Source: Acinetobacter sp. ANC 4173 (lineage in GTDB: Bacteria; Pseudomonadota; Gammaproteobacteria; Pseudomonadales; Moraxellaceae). Taken from it: a stretch of DNA of 64,000 nt. Within the stretch, counting starts at the first letter, position 1. Every line of letters starts with the position of its first letter. The notes below the pieces were generated by a model, which was given only the letters and a program-made list of their open reading frames with translations, was not told the origin of the DNA and searched no databases. This document shows positions 55,725-64,000 of the stretch, in pieces. The position numbers were made by a program, and so were the translations under genes. The DNA lies in contig NZ_SJOF01000001.1 of the NCBI RefSeq assembly GCF_004331255.1, positions 372,001 to 436,000 on the forward strand, in the 5' to 3' direction.

Positions 55725-55751
55725 AAATTACTCAAACACCTTAAATTTTGA

Positions 55752-56846
<1,095 letters not shown>

Positions 56847-56862
56847 TTGATCTCAAATTTTT

Positions 56863-57981
56863 ATGAATATCGTCATTATTGGTGCTGGCATTAGTGGTCT
56901 ATTATCAGCTTTAGAATTGGCCGAACAAGGTTGTCAGGTCAATATTTATAACCAAACCTATGCAGGGCAAGCCTCATGGGCGGGTGGTGGTATTCTTTCT
57001 CCAATGTATCCTTGGCGCTATCCACGTGCAGTCAATCTCTTGGCGCAACATGGTAAAGCCATGTACCAAACATGGAATGAAAAATTGCAGCCCGTAACAG
57101 GCATAGATTTCGAAATTCATGAAACAGGGATGTTAATTTTAGATGAAACCGATTTTGAAGTCGGTTTAAATTATAAAACTCAATTCCAAGACCCCATGCA
57201 GCACTGTGAATACTTGCAGCGTGAACAATTAGAGCTAGTCAATCCGCAGCTTTCCGAGCAGTTTCAACATGCGATTTACTTTCCAGAAATTGCCAATGTC
57301 CGTAATCCGCGACTATTACAATCCCTGCGAAATTATTTAGAACAGCATCCGAAAGTTCAATTTTTCGATCAAACACCGATTCACAAGTTTCAGATTCAAC
57401 AAGACAAAGTTCAATGTGTAGAAACTGAAACAGGACAAAAAGTCTATGCCGATCAATTTGTGCTAACAACGGGTGCTTGGTCTGGTTTGTGGTCAGAGCA
57501 ACTTGGCTTAGAATTTCCAGTTCGTCCTGTACAAGGTCAAATGGCGCTGATTAAAGCCCCTGCCCACTGGTTACCAACCATGTGTATGAATCGGGTCATG
57601 TATCTCATTCCTCGCATGGATGGGCATATTGTCTGTGGTTCCAGCATGCAAGAGTGTGGGTTTAATGCCGAAACCTCAGATCAAATTCAACAGAATATTT
57701 TAGCGGCTGCTTATGAAATGGTGCCTGAGTTAGCCCAGTTCCCAATAGTGCAAAATTGGGCTGGTTTACGTCCAAGTTCACCCGAAGGTATTCCGTATAT
57801 TGGCCAATTGCCCCATCTCAGTAATGTTTGGGTCAATCTGGGACATTTTAGAAATGGTTTATGTATGGGTCCTGCATCGGCACAACTCCTACGTCAGCTT
57901 ATGCTGAAGCAGCCAACATCTGTGAATGCGGCGACTTATAGCCCTAAACAATTGCTCAAACCTAAAATGGTTGCCAGTTAA
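56863..57981 (+). CDS. thiO: FAD-dependent amine/glycine oxidase (ThiO-like)
   Basis: A DAO-family flavoprotein of 372 aa, similar to glycine oxidase ThiO, which supplies dehydroglycine for the thiamine thiazole ring. The FAD site is IVIIGAGISGLLSALELAEQG at the N-terminus, SWAGGGILSPMYPWRYP near residue 45, and the C-terminal GLRPSSPEGIPYIG motif holds the substrate arginine region. A D-amino-acid dehydrogenase is the alternative. It lies 16 bases after hemB and is probably co-transcribed. Confidence 0.85.
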   Translation: MNIVIIGAGISGLLSALELAEQGCQVNIYNQTYAGQASWAGGGILSPMYPWRYPRAVNLLAQHGKAMYQTWNEKLQPVTGIDFEIHETGMLILDETDFEVGLNYKTQFQDPMQHCEYLQREQLELVNPQLSEQFQHAIYFPEIANVRNPRLLQSLRNYLEQHPKVQFFDQTPIHKFQIQQDKVQCVETETGQKVYADQFVLTTGAWSGLWSEQLGLEFPVRPVQGQMALIKAPAHWLPTMCMNRVMYLIPRMDGHIVCGSSMQECGFNAETSDQIQQNILAAAYEMVPELAQFPIVQNWAGLRPSSPEGIPYIGQLPHLSNVWVNLGHFRNGLCMGPASAQLLRQLMLKQPTSVNAATYSPKQLLKPKMVAS

Positions 57982-57996
57982 AAGCTCTGACTCAAA

Positions 57997-58893
57997 TTAA
58001 CGTAAATTATTTAAAGCTTCCTTCAAAGTAGGATAATCAAACTCAAATCCTACTTGCTGCAAATTTTTCGGTTGCACAAATTGTCCATTTAAAATCAATT
58101 GTGATTGCTCCCCCAATAGACTTTTAAAGACCCACGCGGGCATATTTAAAACAGGATGTCGGTTTAAACTGACTGCTGCAATATTCGCAAATTGACTCTG
58201 TGTCACCTTTTCTGGTGCTACCACATTAAAGACTTTCTGTTCGGTCTCATGGGTCAGAATAAATTCTACTGCACGTAGTACATCCTGAATGTGTACCCAG
58301 ACCACAGGCTGCCGCCCATGCCCAATACGTCCGACCAGATTCCACTGAATTGGAAACAGCATTTTGGGCAAAATGCCACCGCCACGTCCAAACACAATCC
58401 CTAAACGCATAATCTTGGTATTTTGCTGGGGATCTGCCAGCGCTGCCCGTTCCCATTGTTGACAAAGTTGCGACATAAAAATGGCTTGAGCTTGGGACTC
58501 TTCTGTACAAACTTGCTGCCATTGCTCCAAAGGATCAATGCCGTAATAGCCTACCGCAGAACCTGACAAAATACATTTCGGGAAAATCTGCCGCTGCTGT
58601 AAATAGCGGTATAAGTCTTCTGTAATTTTAACGCGACTTTGGATCAGCTTCTGCTTACGCTGTTCGGTCCATCGACCTTGGGCAATACTTTCGCCTGCCA
58701 AATTAATGACATAATCAATGGTTCGATGTTGCAGCTCATTAAAGTGCTGAACCCAACTTAAATCAGGATGCGTTTGAGCTTGTGGTTTCCTTGAAATACC
58801 AATGACCTGAAAATCTCGTTCTAATAAATAGGGCACTAAATAAGAACCAATAAACCCCGACGCTCCCGTAATCAACACCACAGGCTTGTACAT
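57997..58893 (-). CDS. yfcH: TIGR01777 family sugar-nucleotide epimerase-like protein (YfcH)
   Basis: An extended SDR of 298 aa with an N-terminal NAD(P) site ITGASGFIGSYLVPYLLERD and the family motif VINLAGESIAQGRWTEQRKQKLIQSR compressed at residues 62-87. SGSAVGYYG precedes the catalytic tyrosine region. C-terminal DUF1731 ends the protein. The reaction is unknown. Convergent with the thiO-like gene. Confidence 0.88.
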   Translation of the reverse strand: MYKPVVLITGASGFIGSYLVPYLLERDFQVIGISRKPQAQTHPDLSWVQHFNELQHRTIDYVINLAGESIAQGRWTEQRKQKLIQSRVKITEDLYRYLQQRQIFPKCILSGSAVGYYGIDPLEQWQQVCTEESQAQAIFMSQLCQQWERAALADPQQNTKIMRLGIVFGRGGGILPKMLFPIQWNLVGRIGHGRQPVVWVHIQDVLRAVEFILTHETEQKVFNVVAPEKVTQSQFANIAAVSLNRHPVLNMPAWVFKSLLGEQSQLILNGQFVQPKNLQQVGFEFDYPTLKEALNNLR

Positions 58894-58968
58894 AAAACAA
58901 TCTCTTGGTTAGATGATTTATCTATTTATCTATAAATGAGAAAGACAACAAATACAAGCTTATGTGCA

Positions 58969-59415
58969 TTAACCCAACATTTTGTTTGCCATACGTTGAG
59001 CTTGAGCGCCATAAAACCAATAGGTTAAAAGATACAATGGAATGGCAATCATCAAGAACATAATCAATACCACTGCCATAAATTGCGGTTGTTGCAAATA
59101 CAACAATAAGTCTTGCCAAATTGTTGGATTGCTACGTGAGAAGAAATAAATTCCCCCCAGTAAACCCAATAAGTTATAACCCCAGAAAATCAGGCTAAAA
59201 CCCAGCGTCAATTGTTTGCGTTCTGCTTGCGTTGGAGCACGCTTTTGCTGTTTCAGGAATTTGAATAATACCCAGATCATTGCCACCAAATAAGGCACTA
59301 CGGTGAGTATACTCCCCATCCCTCTTGGCATTAATGCTGCCAACACACCGCAAATACATGTGAACAAAAAGCACAGTATAAAAAACCAAATAAAATAGCG
59401 GCGCAGTGGTATCAT
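58969..59415 (-). CDS. ABZJ_00895-type small membrane protein
   Basis: A 148-aa membrane protein with four hydrophobic segments (about 8-28, 34-53, 72-92 and 112-133) and a basic loop (KQQKRAPTQAERKQ). It resembles the ABZJ_00895 family found in Acinetobacter. Function unknown. The presence of this family supports the genus call. Confidence 0.75.
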   Translation of the reverse strand: MIPLRRYFIWFFILCFLFTCICGVLAALMPRGMGSILTVVPYLVAMIWVLFKFLKQQKRAPTQAERKQLTLGFSLIFWGYNLLGLLGGIYFFSRSNPTIWQDLLLYLQQPQFMAVVLIMFLMIAIPLYLLTYWFYGAQAQRMANKMLG

Positions 59416-59713
59416 GAATACAGCTCAACAAGGGCAAAACGCTATTATAAAAAAAAATTCAAACTTTTTTAATTTTCTTGTCAACCAATTCTAACTTGTC
59501 CACGTTATTAAGAGTACAAGGTTCGAAACCGTCAATTTGTACCGGCATCCACAATATTTTCGGCGACCTTCTACCAAAAGCAATAAGCTTGGCGTGAACG
59601 TTAAACTTTTAAAACAGCAGCTTAAAAGTTTGGTGTATCCACCGTTTTTTGACCGACGATTTCATCATCACTCGAATCGTCGGTCTTTATTTTTCAGAAC
59701 AATAAAAATAGGA
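59416..59713. other. Leader region with a strong internal terminator
   Basis: Nearly 300 bases before the VOC gene. An open frame from 59537 runs into the VOC gene but passes through a strong terminator (59651-59694), so it is not likely coding. The stretch 59510-59650 could be a small RNA or an attenuated leader. A T-arm-like GGTTCGAAACC occurs near 59519, but no tRNA can be folded around it. Confidence 0.45.
59651..59694 (+). terminator. Strong intrinsic terminator upstream of the VOC gene
   Basis: GACCGACGATT and AATCGTCGGTC form a perfect 11-bp stem (13-base loop) followed by TTTATTTTT. It lies only 20 bases before the VOC start. Confidence 0.85.
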
Positions 59714-60100
59714 ATGAAGGTCATGCAACCTTTGGTCTACTTTGAAATTCAATCTTCAAATCCTGAACGTGATCTTCAATTTTACCAAGCGATCTTTGGC
59801 TGGCAATTTACCAAGGTTGAAGGTCTTCCCATCGAATATTATCAAATTGATACAGCGAATATACATGGCGGTTTATTAAAGCGCCCTGCGGAAATTCCTC
59901 CGACACATTGTGGCACCAATGCCTTTACCTGTTCCATTCAAGTCGAAGATTTTGATGCAACCGCGGCAAAAATTTTAGCGCTGGGGGGACAAGAAGCCAT
60001 GCCCAAATTCGCTATTCCGAATAAATGCTGGCAAGGCTATTTCATCGACCCAGACCACAACACTTTTGGCTTGGTACAACTCGACCCAAACGCAGCTTAA
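59714..60100 (+). CDS. VOC family protein (glyoxalase-like)
   Basis: A 128-aa single-domain VOC protein (MQPLVYFEIQSSNPERDLQFYQAIFGW) similar to the small glyoxalase/bleomycin-resistance-like proteins. The C-terminal YFIDPDHNTFGLVQLD carries a typical closing strand. The start is ATG 59714 or 59723; the longer frame to 59537 is rejected because of the terminator. Function unknown. It precedes sbcD by about 100 bases. Confidence 0.8.
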   Translation: MKVMQPLVYFEIQSSNPERDLQFYQAIFGWQFTKVEGLPIEYYQIDTANIHGGLLKRPAEIPPTHCGTNAFTCSIQVEDFDATAAKILALGGQEAMPKFAIPNKCWQGYFIDPDHNTFGLVQLDPNAA

Positions 60101-60206
60101 AGGATAATGTTCTTGCGACTAAAACTATCGCCTTCATCATCTACAGCATATCTGGGCATGTAAAATATGCTAAGTTATACACGGTATTTTCACGCTTTGA
60201 GATCAC

Positions 60207-61460
60207 ATGACTGTTCGCTTTTTTCATACTTCTGACTGGCACTTGGGACAATTTTTTTATAACCATTCCCGTCAGTATGAACACGAACAGTTTTTAACGT
60301 GGTTAGTCGATCAAATTAAATTAAAACAGCCACATGCCCTACTCATTGCGGGGGATATTTTCGATGTGATTAACCCCGCATCCAGTGCGCAAAAACAACT
60401 TTATCAATTTTTGGCAGATGCACATGCGGTGGCTCCGCACATGCAAACCCTCATGATTGCGGGGAACCATGACTCAGGTTATCGTATTGAACAAGTAGAG
60501 CCACTGCTGTCTAAATACAATGCCAAAGCCGTCGGGGTCATTCATAAAAATACCGAAGGACAGCTCGATTTAAATCGTTTACTCATTCCAATTTATGATG
60601 AACAGCAGCACATTGTGGCTTGGTGCTTAAGCCTGCCATTTTTACGTCCCGCCGAAATTACGGGAATCAATGAACAGACCAGTGACAGCAAAACTGCTAT
60701 CGCTCATTTACACCAACAGCTGATTGCTGAAGCCAAACAACGTAAAACGAAAGATCAAGCCTTGATCCTGATGTCGCATGCCCATATGCAAGGTGCGGAA
60801 ACCTCGGACTCAGAACGCCCGATTATTATTGGCAATGAAGAAGCGCTTTCAACGGCACTGTTTGATGAAGTGATTGATTATGTGGCGTTAGGTCATTTAC
60901 ACAAGCCACAAAAAGTTGGACAAGAACATATTCGTTATAGTGGCTCGCCTATCCCTCTGTCTTTTAGTGAAGTCAATTACAAACACCAAGTATTAGAAAT
61001 TACCATCGATCCACAACTCGCTCCCTCAGAATGCTTACAGCTTGAAGTATTGCCTATTCCGCGCAGTATTGCTCTACATCGCATTCGCGGCGAAATGCAT
61101 GAGGTGCTGCAACAACTTCGCAATTTAGCGACAGGTGAAATTGAGAATATTGATCAACGTGAATATGTCGACATTGAATATCATAGCTTGACGCCCCCAC
61201 CTCCCAATTTACGTCAGCAATTTGAACAGGCGTTACCTGAAAGTCGCTATCGTTTGGTCCGAATTTCACGCCAATATTTATCTTCAGAACAAAATGCCTC
61301 GAATGCGCAAAGCATACAGCTTGAGCCGCCGACCCCAGCACAACTGTTCCAAAATGTATGGCAGAAACAAGGTTATGCCGCCGATAATGATGTCCTCAAT
61401 GACTTTATGAGTTTGGTACACGAAGCACAAAAAACTTTAGAAGATGAACAAAACGGTTAA
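60207..61460 (+). CDS. sbcD: Exonuclease subunit SbcD
   Basis: The Mre11-like nuclease subunit of SbcCD, which cuts hairpins and protein-blocked DNA ends. 417 aa. All phosphoesterase motifs are present: TSDWHLGQ (I), AGDIFDV (II), AGNHDSG (III), SHAHMQG (IV) and ALGHLHKPQ (V). It is followed 9 bases later by sbcC in the normal operon order. Confidence 0.95.
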   Translation: MTVRFFHTSDWHLGQFFYNHSRQYEHEQFLTWLVDQIKLKQPHALLIAGDIFDVINPASSAQKQLYQFLADAHAVAPHMQTLMIAGNHDSGYRIEQVEPLLSKYNAKAVGVIHKNTEGQLDLNRLLIPIYDEQQHIVAWCLSLPFLRPAEITGINEQTSDSKTAIAHLHQQLIAEAKQRKTKDQALILMSHAHMQGAETSDSERPIIIGNEEALSTALFDEVIDYVALGHLHKPQKVGQEHIRYSGSPIPLSFSEVNYKHQVLEITIDPQLAPSECLQLEVLPIPRSIALHRIRGEMHEVLQQLRNLATGEIENIDQREYVDIEYHSLTPPPPNLRQQFEQALPESRYRLVRISRQYLSSEQNASNAQSIQLEPPTPAQLFQNVWQKQGYAADNDVLNDFMSLVHEAQKTLEDEQNG

Positions 61461-61469
61461 AGGGTTGCC

Positions 61470-64000
61470 ATGAAAATTTTATCTATTCGAATTAAAAATC
61501 TGGCATCCCTCGCGGGTGAGCATCTGATTGATTTTGATGCTGAACCACTAGCCAGTGCAGGTTTAATCGCAATTGTAGGTAAAACGGGTGCGGGTAAATC
61601 GACCATTTTAGATGCCATGTGTTTAGCACTATTCAATAAAATTCCACGCCTAAAAGACAGTGATGGGAAGTTACTCGATAGTGATGGCTCAGAATTACTG
61701 ACCAATTCGCCACTCACGGTTTTGCGTCGGGGTACAGGGCATGGTTTTGCCGAATTATGTTTTATCGCACAAGACCAAAAATGTTATTTGGCACGATGGG
61801 AAGTCAAACGTGCACGTGAAAGTGCTTCGGGCAAACTACAAAATGTACAACGCTATTTAAAATGCTTAACTGACGATGTGGTGGTTGCCGATAAAAGTAA
61901 AGCGGTAGAAACCCATATTCAACAGATTACCCAACTCAGTTTTGAACAATTTACCCGCGCGGTGTTATTGGCACAGTCTGAAGTGACTGCTTTTTTAAAA
62001 GCCCGCGACAATGAACGGGGCGAATTATTAGAATATCTGACCAATTCCAGTATTTTCGGTAAAATTGGACAGTTGGCTTATGAAAAAACCAAATCGATCG
62101 CGACGCAGCGTAAAGAACTGGAAAATGTCTTAGGTCATATTGAAATTCGCTCCGAAGAAGAAATTACAGCACTACGCACTCAATATGAAACTGCTCAACA
62201 GCATTATCAAACACTCGAGCAGGAAAAATCACAATATCTTCAACAACAGCAATGGTTTACGCAATTATATAAATTGGAACAAGATATTATTCTGAAACAG
62301 CAACAGTATGAAACCCAACGACAAGCACATACAGCCTTAGCACCAGATCGCCAACAACTGAGCCAACTCGAAACTTTTTCTGCGATACGTCCCGTCGTAT
62401 TTCAGCAACAACAAATTCTAAACAGCCTGCAACAGCTTGAACCACAAATTCAGCAACAACAGCAGCACTTTACTGCCCTAGTCACTCAATTTGAACAAGA
62501 GAAAAATCAGTTTAATCAAGCTGAAACTGCATTGCATCAGTTACAAGATTTCGAACGACAACATCAGCAAGAACTGGATGATGTCCGTAAATATGTACAA
62601 GAACGTGACTATATTGCCGATGAATATAAAAAGACCAAAAGTCGTTTGCAACAACTGGATATGCAGCAGCAACCTTTACGCGAACAGCAACAGCAATTTG
62701 AACAACAATTACAACACTTGATCACACAACAGCAATTCTGTGCCACCCAACTGCAAAACAGCGATCAGTTTGCAACTTTAGATCAAGGTTTAAATGCCCA
62801 TCTTCAGCAACTCAAGCAATTTATTCAACACTATCAAAAAGTTGAAAATACTTTAGGCAATATCCCGCAAGCACAGCAACAGCTTGATCAAGACAAAATT
62901 CTGCTACAAAAATTAGTCACAGAATTTGGAGCGACGGCTCAAATTGAAACTCAACGAGAACAACAACAGAAAAACAGGGAGCAACAACTTATTCGACTGA
63001 ATCAACTAGATTCAGTTCAGCAAAAACTAGAGTATTTCTTTGCCTTAAGCAATGAAATCCTGAGTCTGACGGAAAAATTACACAGCATTCAACAACAGCA
63101 GCAACAACTTCAGCAAAGCACTAAACAGGCAGAAATCGAATTTCAATCTGCAAAAGCTGAACGAGAAAAACTACAAAGTTTCTTACAACAACAGCGCTTG
63201 TTACATACCGAAAATATTGAACATTTACGTGCAGCATTACAACAAGGAGAAGCCTGCCTCGTCTGTGGCAGTACAGAACACCCCTATCGTGATGATGAAA
63301 ATCTAGTCTCGAAGGCATTGTATGAACTGCAACAACAGCAAGAACAACAGGCGATTCAACAGGAACAACAATGTCTGCACCTGTGGCAAACCGCCCAACA
63401 ACAAATTACTCAAATTGGCACTGAGCATGTCCAACTGCAACATTCGATACAACAACTCAATGAAAAATCTGATCGACAAAAAAATGAGTTACAACATCAC
63501 TTCACGCTATCCGAGCTACCTTTAGATTTAACCCGTCCTCAACAGGAAATTTTAGCCACACTACAGCATTGTGTTGCAGAAAGTACTCAGCTTAAACAAC
63601 AGGCAGAACTTGATTTGCAACAGCTCAATCAAGCACATAAAGATCAGTTGCAACTGACACAAAACATTCAAAATAACACCCATCAACTGGCATCTGTACA
63701 GCAATGGCAACAGCAAATTCAACAGATTATGGCATGTCTATCTGCAAATGAAAAAACTGCATGGGTCGAGCATCCGCTGTCTACAGCACAACACACAATG
63801 CAGTATTTACAACAACGTGCGCAGCATATTGAACAGCGTGATCGCTTAAATAAGCAGAAAGAACAGGCTGAACAACAACTAAACATTCTTAAAGTAAATC
63901 TCAGCAGTTTAACTGTTCAGCACATCGAGTTCGCGCAACAACTGAAAGAGGTTGAAGCCAAAGGAAAGCACAATGCTGAAGCAGCTCAGCAACTTATTAT
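61470..64000 (+). CDS. sbcC: Exonuclease subunit SbcC (partial, runs off the window)
   Basis: The Rad50-like ATPase of SbcCD. The frame is open from ATG 61470 to the window end (843 codons so far). The Walker A motif is IVGKTGAGKSTILDAM near residue 36. A very long glutamine-rich coiled coil follows, broken by the zinc hook C-L-V-C-G near residue 597, and the returning coiled coil continues to the edge. The C-terminal ATPase half (signature, Walker B) is outside. CAA/CAG codons are strikingly dense. Confidence 0.95.
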   Translation, partial: MKILSIRIKNLASLAGEHLIDFDAEPLASAGLIAIVGKTGAGKSTILDAMCLALFNKIPRLKDSDGKLLDSDGSELLTNSPLTVLRRGTGHGFAELCFIAQDQKCYLARWEVKRARESASGKLQNVQRYLKCLTDDVVVADKSKAVETHIQQITQLSFEQFTRAVLLAQSEVTAFLKARDNERGELLEYLTNSSIFGKIGQLAYEKTKSIATQRKELENVLGHIEIRSEEEITALRTQYETAQQHYQTLEQEKSQYLQQQQWFTQLYKLEQDIILKQQQYETQRQAHTALAPDRQQLSQLETFSAIRPVVFQQQQILNSLQQLEPQIQQQQQHFTALVTQFEQEKNQFNQAETALHQLQDFERQHQQELDDVRKYVQERDYIADEYKKTKSRLQQLDMQQQPLREQQQQFEQQLQHLITQQQFCATQLQNSDQFATLDQGLNAHLQQLKQFIQHYQKVENTLGNIPQAQQQLDQDKILLQKLVTEFGATAQIETQREQQQKNREQQLIRLNQLDSVQQKLEYFFALSNEILSLTEKLHSIQQQQQQLQQSTKQAEIEFQSAKAEREKLQSFLQQQRLLHTENIEHLRAALQQGEACLVCGSTEHPYRDDENLVSKALYELQQQQEQQAIQQEQQCLHLWQTAQQQITQIGTEHVQLQHSIQQLNEKSDRQKNELQHHFTLSELPLDLTRPQQEILATLQHCVAESTQLKQQAELDLQQLNQAHKDQLQLTQNIQNNTHQLASVQQWQQQIQQIMACLSANEKTAWVEHPLSTAQHTMQYLQQRAQHIEQRDRLNKQKEQAEQQLNILKVNLSSLTVQHIEFAQQLKEVEAKGKHNAEAAQQLI

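Noticed and set aside
59515..59530. T-arm-like GGTTCGAAACC suggesting a tRNA
   Set aside because: No acceptor stem, D-arm or anticodon arm can be placed around it.
59537..59713. N-terminal extension of the VOC protein
   Set aside because: The frame passes through a strong terminator, and the VOC fold starts only at the methionines at 59714/59723.
62400..63850. Dense CAA/CAG repeats that might look like a repeat array
   Set aside because: They are irregular codon-level repeats inside the SbcC coiled-coil gene, with no spacers; not a CRISPR array.

Overview
The window looks like an Acinetobacter chromosome. The evidence is a moderately AT-rich sequence, a tmRNA whose tag reads ANDESYALAA, an ABZJ_00895-type small membrane protein, and Acinetobacter-like neighbours such as a FUSC transporter, SphA-like and OprD-like outer-membrane proteins, and arsH/acr3. 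Species cannot be fixed from the sequence alone.

Layout. (1) 1-3.1 kb: nudC, then an iron-sulfur (6-4) photolyase with its usual small partners (DUF2256 and DUF2805/TIGR03643). (2) 3.1-4.7 kb: a gene-poor stretch and a DUF4116 repeat protein. (3) 4.7-15.3 kb: a long minus-strand catabolic operon. It encodes a semialdehyde dehydrogenase, a DapA-family lyase and an OCD-family protein, an extradiol dioxygenase, a Rieske oxygenase with a [3Fe-4S]-type ferredoxin, a small VOC protein, and the lower pathway hydratase, aldolase and acetaldehyde dehydrogenase. (4) 15.5-17.3 kb: an AIPR-family defence gene set into the cluster. (5) 17.3-28.3 kb: a LysR regulator, a GR-type ferredoxin reductase, an alpha/beta hydrolase without its nucleophile, then a plus-strand operon (extradiol dioxygenase, two hydrolases, lipocalin-like protein, FAD monooxygenase), an MFS carrier, a DUF2147-like exported protein and a second FAD monooxygenase. 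(6) 28.4-38.4 kb: MFS carriers, an SDR, two outer-membrane channels, a FUSC protein, and a frameshifted aromatic-acid MFS gene. (7) 38.4-43.2 kb: a complete 3-hydroxybenzoate/gentisate cluster matching the mhbRTDHIM gene set, with T being the frameshifted gene. (8) 43.3-47.6 kb: an arsenic operon. (9) 47.6-50.6 kb: a decayed genomic-island end at the ssrA 3' end, with two broken P4-type integrases, a porin fragment and two tiny genes. (10) 50.7-64 kb: core genes glpK, emrBA-like efflux, hemB, thiO-like, yfcH-like, sbcD and partial sbcC.

How the genes may work together. Regions 3 and 5 together contain what is needed to dihydroxylate or hydroxylate an aromatic substrate, cleave the ring in the meta position, hydrolyse the cleavage product, and turn 2-hydroxypenta-2,4-dienoate into pyruvate and acetyl-CoA. 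Two extradiol dioxygenases, two related FAD monooxygenases and three hydrolases suggest that two rings, or two branches, are handled. The substrate is not recognisable from sequence. This cluster, with its type V oxygenase (unusual for a gammaproteobacterium), nucleophile-less hydrolase and embedded defence gene, is the best candidate for an undescribed system here.
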